Below are positions 20,091 through 32,510 of a DNA stretch of 64,000 nucleotides, piece by piece. Below the pieces are notes generated by a model. The model searched no databases. It was not told the DNA's origin and saw only the letters and a program-made list of their open reading frames with translations. The stretch comes from Antedon bifida (Eukaryota; Echinodermata; Crinoidea; Comatulida; Antedonidae): NCBI GenBank assembly GCA_963402885.1, contig OY727094.1, positions 9,984,501 through 10,048,500 on the forward strand. The letters are read 5' to 3'. A program made the position numbers and the translations under genes. Position 1 is the stretch's first letter. Each line of letters begins with the position of its first letter.

Positions 20091-20640
20091 ACATCAAACC
20101 ACCACCATAATTAGGCATCTATTTAAATACACTTGGCATAATCATCCAATAAAACCGTAATAAGAATATATTCAACATTATTTTAACATGTATTTACAAC
20201 AATGGACACAATACGAAATTGCATCAACAGGCTCTTAGGCTAATCCAGTATTGTATCAAACAGTCTTAAATGCACTTAACATAAGAATTGCAAATAATAA
20301 AACATCCGATAAAACAGTATAATAATATACAAAATATTTTAAATATATGTTACAACAATTAAATCAATAAGAAATTGCATCATGAGAGGCCCTGTAGGTA
20401 GGCTCTTAAGCTAGTTCAGTATTGTATCAAAACACTATAAAATATAAAGAAGTCTATTAAAATATATATTGATCACATAAACAATATAAGAATATTAAAA
20501 TCCATATTTTACATGTATATAAAATAGAAACTACGAAATTATAAAAACAGGCTTTTCTATAAATTTCCTCAAGGCACTATAAAATACAAAAGACGTGAGC
20601 AGATAATAGCTGAATTGACGCATTAGTTTATAGGCTAGGC
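20091..20640. repeat. Degenerate tandem repeat, period about 150-170 bp
   Basis: Three diverged units share AGGCTCTTAGGCTA-like words (about 20229, 20400, 20550), a CCAGTATTGTATCAAA segment, a GAAATTGCATCA segment and ACAACAAT. The units vary in length, so this is an old satellite-like array. Confidence 0.6.
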
Positions 20641-20737
20641 TTACATACGCACATACAAGATTATAAAAATAGACGCATGAATATTATAATAAATTATATA
20701 AAACAGTAGTAAATTACAGTATCATTGTCGTCGTAGG

Positions 20738-20992
20738 TTAATTGGGTAAAATGGCAACATTTCTTCCCAAAGTATACAAAAATACCAGATAAAAGAAACC
20801 ATCTTCTTTATATTCAAATTCCGGAAATAAGTTAAATCGTGCATCACTGGGATTTTGACTAATTAATGAATTAAGTTCATCCTTCAAGGCGACAGTTATA
20901 TTGGACTGCATACATTTTTTATTCGCTTTGTGTGGCCAACAGGTATCTTCGTTATTCCAGTGAAGATTGAAATTACTACTATTAATTTCACT
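20738..20992 (-). CDS. Possible terminal exon of an unrecognised gene
   Basis: On the minus strand an 84-codon open stretch ends in TAA (20740-20738). Its composition looks protein-like: two cysteines (TCW, KKC), an NIT glycosylation-type site and a hydrophobic run FFYLVFLY near the end. There is no in-frame ATG at its left and the possible acceptor (CAG before 20992) has a poor pyrimidine tract. I do not recognise the family. In AT-rich DNA an open run of this length by chance is unlikely but not negligible over 64 kb. Confidence 0.2.
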   Translation of the reverse strand, partial: SEINSSNFNLHWNNEDTCWPHKANKKCMQSNITVALKDELNSLISQNPSDARFNLFPEFEYKEDGFFYLVFLYTLGRNVAILPN

Positions 20993-21820
20993 CTGTCCTG
21001 GTTATTCATAGGTTTAAATAAATAAATACTATTAAGTGTTTTGATTTCAAATTATTTACGCCGGAGCTTCAGAAATTAATTGGCGTGTCATGTTAAAAAG
21101 GGTCAAGTTAAAACCTGACGAATCAGGGATAAATCCTTAGGGTAGGACCATTAGCTGTGTGCTGCCCATATTATTATTATCTCAATGAATGAAAATGACA
21201 CTGTTTTATATCACTTTATTTCTGATAATGTATATAATTTTAGATAAAAATACCAATAAAACATTTATATAGTGCCAATTCCAAAAAAAAAAGATGATCA
21301 AAGGCGCCTTGTATCATGAAATTTGCTAAATAAATGAATTTTTAAATTAATCTTAAATGAGTGGAGGAAAGATTAACAAAAGGAGGTAGTTCGTTACAAG
21401 AAGAGGATGCAACAAAGAAAAATGAGTCCACGTAGGCCTAAGTCTATTAGTCCGGAAACAGGGAAAATACCAATGATATATAGTTTTTATTTGTCCAACC
21501 AGAAACATAATATCGCTTTTCTTTAGATCAAGCCTGTCGGGTTAGCTTTGTTTCTATCACATTAGTTCAATAAATGTCTTGGGAGTACTACTGTTGGAGG
21601 TGGCATTTGCTCATATCAAGACGTTGTTATAAATCAAGCTAACGTCGATAAAAAAAAACTATATTTTACCCATGCTTAAGCCAATTTATTTATAATTTTA
21701 TATAAGTAGATTGAGATAACTGAAGTTCAAATGCCTCAATTTTACAGTAGTCCCGTCATTCTAGTGATGGAACTAGAACAAATTGCAACATGTTTGTACT
21801 ACAGGGATTCCACCTATACA
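20993..21820. other. No gene seen
   Basis: AT-rich intergenic sequence; no repeat structure or open frame worth reporting. Confidence 0.5.
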
Positions 21821-23413
21821 ATGTCTAATACTCCAAAATATCAATTGGAATCTAAGTCAAGGAACATGTTTAAATCGTAATTTCAAAATAGCCAGTGGAC
21901 GTATAGAGTCATTGCGGTGTCATAATTCTTCACAATGTATGTTTATATTAACTCTAATGCAACATTTTCTTCTAAAAGTGACTAGAAAACCCTTTCTGCA
22001 ATTTTGACCTTTGAACCGTGTTTGCCTATCGAATTAATGTAGTCGTACAGTTAGAGAGAGAACTTTCACTCGAATGGAATATTTTGTTTTTTACTGGAAG
22101 CGTAATATTGACCATTAACCTTTAAAAATTGCAGCCGCGGAATGGTACTTTCAATTTCTTCAAAACACACATTGTAATCTTTTGATATATAAATACGAGT
22201 GTTCTCATTAACTTTTTTTCTACCGTAAGCTATTTAAGTAATCTGATTTAATTCTAACTTTAAGCCAATCACAATTCAGCTATTTGTTAAATGTACTTAT
22301 TTAATTATTACCTTGTTTGACAAAAGATGGAGGAGACAGAATTGTGAATATTGACTTCAATGTATAAATAATTAATTCTATATTTAAGATACAATACGGT
22401 ACACTATTTACACTGTAGTTAAAATACATTCGTTTCAACAAAAACTTCAGTTAAGTTTAAGTTTATATTTATTCATTTTTAGGCTAATAAATATTTCTGC
22501 TAAAGTTAGTTAAGGTTATACTATTCATAATATGCCAGATGGATCGTCTTTATCAGCACTTCCATGGCTTCTATGAATGAATATGACTTGATTTGAAGTA
22601 AGGACGCCAGCGAAAGTTGACAATATCTAGTTTTTCTCCAATCATTAACGCAAGAATGATGTGATAGCCTACGTAACTGCTGTGACCGGATGGTTTGGCA
22701 AAGGGGATAATGCCAAATGATATTCAAATTGTTCATGTGCACCTATTATAGTGATTCTTGCAATCTTTGGGTGCAAAATTAGCTTTGCAAAAATATTACA
22801 ATATTTTATTTTTACTGACATCACTTCAATATTGCAATGATCGAATTTTGTTTTTGTTTAGAGGCATTTTGCGAGTCTCGCCTTTGCTTTTAAGGAGACA
22901 TTCACTTAAATGTCGTTGATAGAAATATTTTGCATTATAATTAGACAAACAACAAATCTATTTAAAATTAAATTTAATAGCTGGATTATGATTGGCTTAA
23001 AGTTTAAATTGACATAGTCAATTACAGTACTAACATTCAATTTCGAACTGAAATATTTGGCACAAGTAGCATTCTAAAGCAAATATTTTAACATTTTAAA
23101 TAAATACATTTAATAAATAGCTGAATTTTAAATGGCTTAAAGTTAGCTACGACCATTCGTCATTTAGATATTGCAAACACAAGTCAAATATCAAAACTCC
23201 TATGGGGTGTTCTAGTCACTTTTAGAAAAAAAATGTTGCATAGGACAAATATAAACATATACATTGTGAACAATGTGACAATGAAACGACTCTATACATG
23301 TCCACTAGTTACAAGATACATACATGCCTATTAAAATAGCGTCCATTTTGAAATGAAGATTTAAAAATGTTCCCCCAATCGGATTTGTTCATATTTTTTT
23401 GGAGTATTAGACA
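21821..23413. mobile_element. Older, diverged foldback element related to the 13.8-19.6 kb family
   Basis: The left arm (about 21821-22320) pairs with the reverse complement of about 22950-23413: GTCTAATACTCCAAAA at the outer left, TTTTGGAGTATTAGAC at the outer right, then matching blocks around AACATTTT...AAAAGTGACTAGAA and AGCCAATCA. CAACATTTT followed by TTTGACCTTTG also occurs in the large foldback arms, suggesting a common family. Arm identity is much lower than in the large element. Confidence 0.55.
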
Positions 23414-23421
23414 TCATATAG

Positions 23422-24146
23422 ATGACATCTCTGAATCCTGATAAGTTGTCTGAAACGCTAAGTGAATCTCTTTTAAATATGCTATATACCAGCGTAATTC
23501 AGCCCTGTATGGACTATGCTATCTATGTGTGGGGAACTACGTCTCAAAAAAATAAAAATATTCTTTTAAGGTTACAAAAACGTGCCGCTCGAGTTGTAAA
23601 AAATAATTTTGACTTCAAAAACTATCGTGGGATTGATATTATTAAACAAAATAAATGGAAATTGCTAGATGAACGTAGAGACTACGCTCTTGTTTGTATT
23701 ATGTACAAATGTATACATGGTATTGCACCCCCCCCCCCCCCCCCCCCCCATCTGTGCAACGATATTGAAATGGTTTACGACCAACATGGATACTCTACGA
23801 GATATTCCCAATCTCTGAATGTTATACCACCTATGTCAAATTGCTTATTAAATGAACGGATCGCTAAAGATTGCAGGAGCAAAAGCTTGGAATAAGATCC
23901 TTGTAAAAATTTAAGATAGTTTCTGTAAATAGTTTTAAAATTAATTATAAAAAGCATTTCTTTAAAAAATAATTGTATTTCCACACTTATTTTTATTAAC
24001 GTTCTATATTCACTGATTGTTTTGTATTTGTATTTTTTTCTATGTTTCATTGCAGGACCATATTGAAAAACCAAAATTTTGTGATCTTTTCTTTTCTGAA
24101 TTATGTTATCCTGCCTAAATATGTTTTAATAAATAAATAAATAAAT
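23422..24146 (+). mobile_element. LINE 3' end with C-terminal reverse-transcriptase segment, decayed
   Basis: The frame 23422-23895 encodes the segment after the RT catalytic core: LYTSVIQPCMDYAIYVWGT, then RLQKRAARVV, a signature of CR1/L2/Jockey-type non-LTR elements. A frameshift near 23870 moves the SGAKAWN-type block into another frame. The insertion ends in an (AATA)n tail at about 24127-24146. A poly-C run at about 23727-23749 interrupts the coding region. It is 5'-truncated at the edge of the neighbouring foldback element. Confidence 0.75.
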
Positions 24147-25330
24147 ATTCGACAAGCTTCGCGTTCGCGAAACGAACTGAGTTGATGCATACATTGCGTC
24201 ACAAATGTCCGTATAGCGTCAACTAGTATGGCTCACTGACACACGACGCAGCTCTCATTAACATTTTTGGTGTCTATATCGTGCTAAATTTGAGGTTTTA
24301 TTGTTGGATTTGTTGCTGTATCGCTAAGATGATTGGTCAGTTCTTACGTTTTAGCGTTGCGATATCGCTAGAGTTGAGCTGGATTCAACTCTTGCGATTG
24401 TCAACGCTTGCGAATTGTAGCGTCGATTATTACACCTTTTCCTGTAAATCGCCGACGTTTTGTATCGTAGTCGTAGTTAAAAAGTATCTTTTCCTGTAAA
24501 TCGTTAACATTTCAATGTTTACGTAGGAGATCGCCGATTATTGTTAACGATAGCGTCGAATAACGTCGACAGGAAAACAGGCTTCTGTTGGGCTTAGTTG
24601 TGTAAGCCTAGCTGAACGAACATCGTACGCTAGCTATATAGGCATAGCCTGACGTTGTCGCTTTGCTGAATGCATTTTACTTTCCTTTTTAGGCAGAATC
24701 CGTTAATGAGGCCTAGCTATGATATAATTAAACCTGTATCACTATTGATTCTAAGGTTATGTGCGAGTTTTAATTACTTCATTTAATGAATGTACATTGT
24801 TGTAAAACAACAAATAAATATTTCAGAAACATAAGCAACATAGGCCTATATATTTTATAACGTTTTTATTTTATTTATTTTTGCATTAGCATTTCCATGG
24901 ATTTTCCTATGTATATTATAGGAAATGTCATTTTAAGTGTCAAATTCTTATTCAATTTCATTTAGACTCAATTTTGAATACTATACGTACGTAGGTGCAG
25001 CTACATAGTTGGTGACTTTTTGCAGCAGCTACCCTAGCAGCGCGACGAGAGATCATTTTCGATTACCGCGTGAAAACTATTTCCAGTCCCATCGTGAATA
25101 TTCATGTATGGATTCAGGCCCTATATAGTATCTGCCTTAACCTAACAGGAAAAACGGTATAGTTAATTAATCCCATTTTTATACCATTTGTGAGCTTTAA
25201 ATGAGTGTTTACCAATTGACAAGGTACTTGTATACAAGTTAGATTAAAACATAGATTCAATGTAAAATTTAATTTGATGATGGGTTTTTAAAAAAGGCCG
25301 TCATTGTTTCATTACCATATGAAAGACCTG
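24147..25330. other. Intergenic; CpG-bearing stretch without a recognised gene
   Basis: From 24150 to 24640 the sequence has many CG and TCG words, a TTCGCGTTCGCGAA palindrome near 24162 and a short direct repeat CTTTTCCTGTAAATCG (about 24437 and 24487). It could be an unrecognised mobile element. The remainder is AT-rich and featureless. Confidence 0.35.
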
Positions 25331-25334
25331 GCGA

Positions 25335-25340
25335 TTTATT
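25335..25340 (-). terminator. Candidate polyadenylation signal of the NACHT gene
   Basis: AATAAA on the minus strand about 180 bases downstream of the stop codon at 25521-25519. It is the nearest clean match. Confidence 0.4.
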
Positions 25341-25518
25341 TTGCCTTCAGTTCAGAAGAATTTTCCATTGAGGTTAGGCCTATAGACATAACATAAGATC
25401 GATATGTTTCACTTTCATGTGTAACTTCTAGAAAGTCCAGGTTAGAAAAAAATTTCCAAAAATGATTCCAGAATTTGCGACTCACTGATTTCGCAACTGT
25501 AACATTATGAAAGCTGTA

Positions 25519-28500
25519 TTAAAATTGAAAATGTTCCATTACAGCTGAAAGGGTATCAAGTGCACTGTCGTCTACCAATGAATGCAATTCAAATATTCGT
25601 TTTTCATTTGCGTATCTGCAAAGCATGTGTCTATCACTCATTAGTCCATGTACGATTATATAGATATGAACTAGCATAGCACAAAAATCTGTTGTCGATT
25701 TAGTTGCTCTTGTTTTCATAATCATTGATAGCGTATTTTCAATTCTGTCATAACAATTGCTTTGATCATCTACATATTTTAGATACTTGCTCATAAGTTG
25801 CACCAAATGTATATCTGTCTTTTTAAGGCTTAGAACATTTCTAAATGACTCTGACATTTCTGAGCAAGTTTCTCTCAGTATTTTATCCCTCGATATCTCT
25901 CTATCTAATTCTTTTAATACTGAATGTCTGTGTTCTGCCTTTACATATCTAAAGTACTTTGCTAGTGAGTAATAGTTTGAAGCTTTTACTTTCAACCAAT
26001 GTTTCATAAATCTACCAGCATCAGCACCTAGAAATCCTATAGTGAATACGATTGTCGTATGCAAATAGTCATTAGACATTATCATTTCACACTCATTCTC
26101 CTTCAAATCACCTGACTGGCACTTATCAGCAAGGTATAACCCTGCTAATGCATCTGAAAGTAGCTTATGCGGAGGAGCAAAAATCTCCTTTCTATCTCTT
26201 TTAGAAACAGGTTGCTTTTTGTAAACAAATCCAATTCTAAGTGCCAAATCTACTATTTGTCTTTTCTCAAACATACATGTGAATTTATACTTGTCAATTA
26301 TAAGTGTATTTGTCTGTAGTCCTTCATACATACATTGGCCTAATGCCAATAGTGCAGTTTTAAATTCAACTGGAATTCTCTCAACATTTTCAATTCTAGG
26401 TTTGACTACCGCCCTATTTTCCTTTAATATGAACTGATTTAAAGTGCAACAAATTAATTCTTTGAAAATATCTGACAAGTGTTTAGAAAGCTTTCCGAAT
26501 TCTTCCCATATACTACAAATCATGAGCAGTAAAAGTGGTGAGGAACACAGTTCAACTATTGAATTATCTTTATGTGTTAATTCACTACATAACATTTCCC
26601 CTTTATTGGGAACCTCATTATTGACGAAGTATTTCTCAATGTATTGCCTCTGACTTTCTTTACTAAATCCATTGACTTCAATGTGCACGTCACACGCTTC
26701 AACAAATTTAGTAATATTCTCAGGTCGTGATGTTATTAATGTTGTAGTTTTAAAATTCCTACTTATAAATAAGCCTATTGGAACTTCAACTCCTTGCTTT
26801 ATCTCATCTAATCCATCTAATAGTACAACTATTTTCTCCCCCTGTTTGATTAAAAATTGTTGAATTAATTCTTTTGGAGATTTTGTATCCATGAACGAAC
26901 TGAAAACCTGAAGGTTTACTTGATCAACAATCGTGTCTATGATTGTCTTTCCATCCTGTAAATCTCTGATGTTTATTAGAAACAATATTTTATCAGAAAA
27001 GGTATCATCTTTATTGCTAGCCCAGTTATAAGCAATGTATCTGAGAAGGGTTGTCTTTCCCATCCCCCCTTTACCTGTTATAAGAACTTTACATGAACAT
27101 TTAGATCTGATAACCTTCAAAACATCTTTCAAATTTGTACGTTTAGATTCTTGCATCCTTGTTGCATGGTCGACATGTCTTTGTTTTGTAGATTGAAGTA
27201 ACTCTAGATCTGTGAATACATCTGCAATATCAACTTTGTATTGTTCACCAAAAACTGCTGCTTCTATTAGGTTCATATATCTATATGAATCTTCTTGTTG
27301 TTCTTTCAGAAATATCATAACGTCTGAAAAGAAAACATCGTGTTATAATAACAAACCTTAATACGGGTGCCTTTTCAATTGAAATTAAGTAGAGAGACTA
27401 TTTTTTCAGTAGTTTCACATAAGAAAAGTCCATTACAGTACAGAAAAAAAAATCAATGGTTACTTTTACCCTTTTCTGTCGGTGACAATGTGTTTTCTTC
27501 AGAGATAGAAGAGAAATGCTGTATTGTTTTTTCATTTAATTCCATACCTATTAAAAAGTAAGTACCATTAGACACACAAACACAGGCCATTGTGTTCTAA
27601 CCTGTCTTCAAGTTCGACCTCGTATGATAATAACACTCCTACAATATGCATCTTCCGTGGAATTATAAAAACTTGAAGAATTCTTTTTCTTTAAAAATAT
27701 ACTAAAACTTGTTGTAAGTAAAATTAGTTTTAAATATTGGGCGGTGGACACGGGTTATGGACATAACAATAGACACAAACAAAGTTATGAACTGAAAGGG
27801 TAGAATGAGAATACTTTTCACTGGTGATAGAATGAATTTCTTTTATTTACACCAAGATGGTCATAATTATCAGTATATTTTCATGGTCATAGTTATATGC
27901 GACGGTATGCATTTCGAAATAAAGGTTTTTGAGAACTTGTAATTTAACTTTTTATATAGATAGATTGATAAATGAAACCATATTTACTAATTCGAAAACT
28001 AACACTCATATTATATAAAGTCGAAACTAACAGCCGTGATGACTATCTTTATTTCATTTTGCGTTTCGGCCCACGCTGTATTGTGTATGTTTGTGGATTT
28101 TACTAGCGCTTTACACTATTACCATCAAGAAGAATATATACTTTGTTAAAACGTTGATGACTAACCTGCTTGTGAGCTATGTTCTTCTTTAAATGCACAT
28201 TCCTTGTTTGATTTTTCTGTTTAAAAAATTATGTATGAATTGGAAACCATTTTCTAGATAGACATTTATATACGAGTCATATCAATCTTTCATTAACTAA
28301 ACATATTTTCTTACCAAATTCTTTTAGTTTTTCCAATGCTTTGCTGTAATCCTGTTCAGGAATTGCAATGTCCATCTCTACATTCTGATATTCGTCTGTT
28401 ACTAATATTTGCACTAAATCGTGTTTCAGCTTGTTGTTTGAATACATTTCCCACAGATTTTCCAATGCTTCTGAGTCGTGTGCCACTAGATATAACACTA

Positions 28501-30992
28501 AACTTCCAGTTTCTACTTTCTCAAAATGTAGATGCTTTTTTTCGAAATACACGGCAAGCTTTTTCATAGTATTGTTAACTTCATTGACAGCTGTTATCTT
28601 CCACTCTTTCTGTTCAGCCAATAAATTGAAAAGAAGTTCTAGTGCATGTGGTTGCCCACTTCCATTTACCGATGAAGGACTTTGGTTCCTAATGAGAGTT
28701 AATGCAATTTCCACACCTTAAATGAAAAAGAGAAATGTTATCTTTCAATTGTCATCATGTCTATTAAATATGTTATACGTAATTTAAGTAAAACACAACA
28801 TAATTAGAGTAGTCACCCTGTATTGCACAATACTACATGACCGCAAGATAACTAGTAAAATAATAACCTTACAAGTTTAATTTACTGGTTTTAACTTACT
28901 CGTCATGTGAAGTTAGATTAAAATATAAAGGTGAGATAATTTAAAAAAATGTTTCTTGCTGACTATAAATGAAAAAAAAATTGGCATTTGTAGAAATTTG
29001 TAACGTTATCTACTGCACTTCTGCATATTTCAGCTCAAATGTTATGCCAACATAATTAACACAATTTAGGTAATCCAGTGGAATAATGCAGTTAATAAAT
29101 TAAATTTGTCAACAGAAATGAACATGAAAAGTAGAAAATAATAATTACCTTCATAGCTTTCCTGCGCAGTGTTTGATGAAACTGTAAGATATTTATTAGT
29201 TAAATTATGTACTTGTTAAATGTATTTGAAATACACGACACACTTGACAACAAATCAAAAAGAAAAATCGAATTGCTTATCTAAGAAGGTGTCAGACTCA
29301 TGGCTTAAAGGGAGCGTATTTTGTATGTCTATATAGCAGGCTGCAAATGATTAACGTAAGAAAGAGCGTTACATTTTATATCTGAAGTGCCAACGCAAGC
29401 ATAATAACAAACGCTACTATAGTGAATTATCAGTTATAGGCCTAATTTGAAGCTGTATTGAACAGACACGATCGCGATTAGTGACAATGAACTTTAAATG
29501 CAAAAGTAGCTTAAAATAATTAATTCACAATGGTGTCTGAGCTATATTTTTTTCCTTTAAAAAGTGAGTAACTCTTATTAGAGAAACAATAATGTAGGCC
29601 TAATGCTAACATCACAGTATTTACACAACTGTTGATTTGACACAATAGAATAACTCTTCTTAATTCTACTATACTGATCTTTTTTGGTTTCTAACTGTTA
29701 AAATTTACCTTGAGTTTTTAATTTCTTTAAAGCATCTTTGACTTTATCTGAGTCAATATTTACTTTCCAGTCTTCTCGAAATTTCTGTCTATTTTCTGGG
29801 TCACTTAAAACGTTTGCTAAAGCGTCAATTAGCTCGTCCTCGTAATGCATGTTAATTAATTCTTTCAAAGCTGGTGGATTTTTTATACACAAACAAAAAT
29901 ATATCGATGCTTCTGGGTTGTTGATTCCTAACTTTTTCCATTCCATTTCATTTAAAATACCACGTGGCTCAATAGATTTCAAACCTTCATTAAACATGCT
30001 GCCCATATAAGACTTATTTACAGTGACACAAACCGTTTCACCTTTCAAAGAAATAAACATGTTAAAAATAAATACATAATAAATTATATAATTATAAAAT
30101 GATCAATGATTTCCATAAAATAACCATACCATAATAAGCACAAAACGCCAATAACTTAAAAGTGGTTTAATTTAATTTTTATTTTATTTAATTTAATTTT
30201 TATTTTATTTAATTTAATTTTTATTTTATTTAATTTAATTTTTATTTTATTTAATTTTTGAACTGATAGACGCAATGTACTGATTCAAAAATGATTTGTA
30301 TTACTTTGCTGATATACACCATTATAGATGCAATGCATTCCACTTCGCAAACAACAATTGATGTAATCATCATCATCATCATCATCATCATGTTGCTACA
30401 ATGTTACAGAAAATTAAGACTTCCAAATAAACTAAACATGTTTCCACGTACCTCTACCTAGTAATATGTTTTTTGCACGTTCGCTAAGGCATTCAGCAAA
30501 CTCAATTATTGTATGTTGTTGTTCAGTAGATAATTGACCAGTAAGCTCCAACTTATGTACTGCTTCCCAGATATTTTTGAATCCGAATGTGTTTAGTTTA
30601 TAAACAGCCATAACATTCTTGAATGCATCTGGATCTACTTGTCTTAACGCAATAAAAAGCCTTTTCCTATATTGTGACAACTGGTAATTTATATCGTCTT
30701 CAGACGTATTGTGATTGCTCGAAATATACTGCCTTACAAGTTCTATAACTTTCTGCAAATTTGATACCGTAGCAATATCTAAGAGAAGTGAAACATTAGT
30801 ATGCGAAATGATACCTTTCTCTTCCAGTCCATTGAATAAATCCAGTGCTGTTTTGCTTGGGTGAGTGACGTCCTCCAAATCCAGATGTTCGAACAGAAAA
30901 AATCTGAGCCAAGGGTATTTGTCACCTTCATATAGTTTACTGAGATTATTTATCAATTTAGAGAACCTTTTTTTAGCATCATCATCTGCCAT
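25519..30992 (-). CDS. STAND/NLR-like receptor: DED-DED-(TRADD-N-like)x2-NACHT, 1054 aa
   Basis: Exons on the minus strand: 31018-30452 (ATG at 30992-30990), 30041-29709, 29181-29149, 28716-28315, 28216-28166, 27323-25519. The coding sum is 3165 nt and every intron is phase 1. Domains: residues 8-90 form a death effector domain (ALDLFNGLEEKGIIS core) and 108-178 a weaker DED-like repeat (IWEAVHKLELTGQLS). Residues ~225-291 and ~340-436 are two copies of an alpha/beta domain with the SLVLYL...ALENLWEMY and KALEKLKEF pattern, which I relate to the TRADD N-terminal-like family. NACHT: Walker A GKGGMGKTT 537-545, Walker B VVLLDGLDEI 619-628, sensor TTLITSRPE 647-655, then helical winged-helix-type region with FAPPHKLL...AGLYLA. 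No LRR or other repeats follow. NACHT proteins oligomerise on sensing danger and DEDs recruit caspase-8-like partners, so a cytosolic immune/death sensor is the likely role (inference). Confidence 0.85.
30169..30258. repeat. 21-bp A/T tandem repeat, about 4 copies, in intron 1 of the NACHT gene
   Basis: Unit ATTTTATTTAATTTAATTTTT repeats almost perfectly. A (CAT)n run follows at about 30367-30392. Confidence 0.85.
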
Positions 30993-31018
30993 TTTAAAAA
31001 AGTATAGTAGCCCCTCGT

Positions 31019-31850
31019 CTGTAAAATAAATAAATACTAGATAATAAATTACATATTGTGCATATTTTTTCATTATTTATTGTAGTGTATCTGAGAAAAA
31101 AATGATGAGGTTTGCACCAACACATTGTGCGTTCTTTTCTTTGCAGTTGTAGACTAATACATTTCAAGAGGACAATGTACACAGTATAACTTCCCATGGG
31201 GTATGTTGACGTCACACTGTGAATAACGTATCTTACATAATGCATATCAAGCTTCTCACGCAAAGAATACACTTTTGTGCTAATTTGATTGCTAGCTTCA
31301 ATATCAAGCGTCAATACATCCAGGGACCAATGACCATATGTTTATTTTTCAGGTGAAAATATGCAATTCATTCGCAACTCTTTATTTACAGACACGTATC
31401 GCTCGACGTTGATCGTTGTAACAGTAGGCCTAACAGTATTTATTTTCTTTCAGCGAAAACTAAAACAACAATACAAAGGTGAAAAAGTACGATGAACAGT
31501 TTGATACTAGTCTTTGTTAAGCAAAAGATATTCTATGACTATTGTTCAATTTTTATTAGGAGTTTGCTTTAGCAGAACAATGAGTGAAACAGTGAACAGA
31601 AATACCAATACATACTGTACAATCGAGAAAAAGAATTCTATTTTATTTGCACTTTGACGTGTTGGTTTATCAGACTATTAAATTGTTTGAGCTTTTTTCT
31701 AGTATCCCTATATAAGTTTTAATCTGTGAAAACATTTAAAAGAAGCTAATTTCACTTTATTCTGCAAGGTATGGGTGTAAAATCTGATGACCATTGGACC
31801 AATCTGCTATTTATACATGATTGTAACTTTACTAGAACTTTGGTTAAATT
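31019..31850 (-). promoter_or_regulatory. Upstream region of the NACHT gene (untranslated exon/promoter expected)
   Basis: The first coding exon begins at an acceptor (TTTTACAG before 31018), so the transcript must start further upstream. No TATA box or exon can be assigned. The stretch holds a ~90-bp segment at about 31162-31251 that recurs at 32750-32840 and includes the palindrome TGACGTCA. Confidence 0.35.
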
Positions 31851-31851
31851 A

Positions 31852-32510
31852 CAGGGGCTGATCCAGGATTTTTTTTAAAGTGGTGGAGGCGGGAGTGGTG
31901 GGGGGGGGGGGGGGGATTGGCGGGGGGAGAGGCAACTGTACAGAGTCCACTTTAACTCATCCCCACCATGGTGGGGGCTAAGTTGCGGAGATTGTGAAAA
32001 TATAACACCTCTAGATGGTCGAAAATGGCACTCTCAGATTATTATAAATGTATTAAAAATTGATTTTAAATATGAAAACTACTAGCCTATGAAAAGGTGG
32101 CATTTTTCCCCCACATGCCTATTTTGAGTAAAAGCGTCACAGCAGGGTACTCGCGCAAGTCAGCGTTTGCTCGGCTTAAAAAAAGGTGCTTGTCCAGGGC
32201 CGCAGGACCTATGGCGAAGCGAACGTTGTTAAATGACGCCCCAGATGGCTGGAAATGGTACTCTAGCACATAAAATTCATGATAAATGGCACCTATAATT
32301 TACAGGAAAAGGCACTCTCATGTAGCATGCTACCAGTACCAATGAGCAAAACGATCATACTTTTCCCTCCAATAAACACACTTAACTAATTAAAGGACGA
32401 TAACATGTTGTTGCCGATTTCATTAACTCAGTATTTTGTTTGCGTTGCATTCAAGTTCAATGCGAACGTACGTCTAGGGGAAGTCCCGAAAAAATCGCAA
32501 AATGCAATGC
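31852..32510. mobile_element. hAT-type element remnant, copy 1 of a dispersed family
   Basis: It begins CAGGGGCTGATCCAGGA, a terminal sequence typical of hAT elements, followed by a poly-G run. It shares a diagnostic block (AAATGACGCC, GGAAATGGTACTCT, AATTCATGATAAAT) with 51496-51800. No right terminus or transposase found. Confidence 0.5.

Noticed and set aside
23727-23749. Poly-C run encoding poly-proline in the LINE frame
   Set aside because: Homopolymer slippage or expansion in a dead LINE is more likely than a real proline tract; similar G and C runs occur at 31904 and 49060.
24281-24499. 72-codon plus-strand frame in the CpG-bearing stretch
   Set aside because: Leucine/isoleucine/cysteine-rich chance frame without splice context or recognisable domain.
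30367-30392. Short regular repeats such as (CAT)n, considered as a possible CRISPR-like or regulatory array
   Set aside because: Simple microsatellite in an animal intron; no spacer-repeat structure anywhere in the window.
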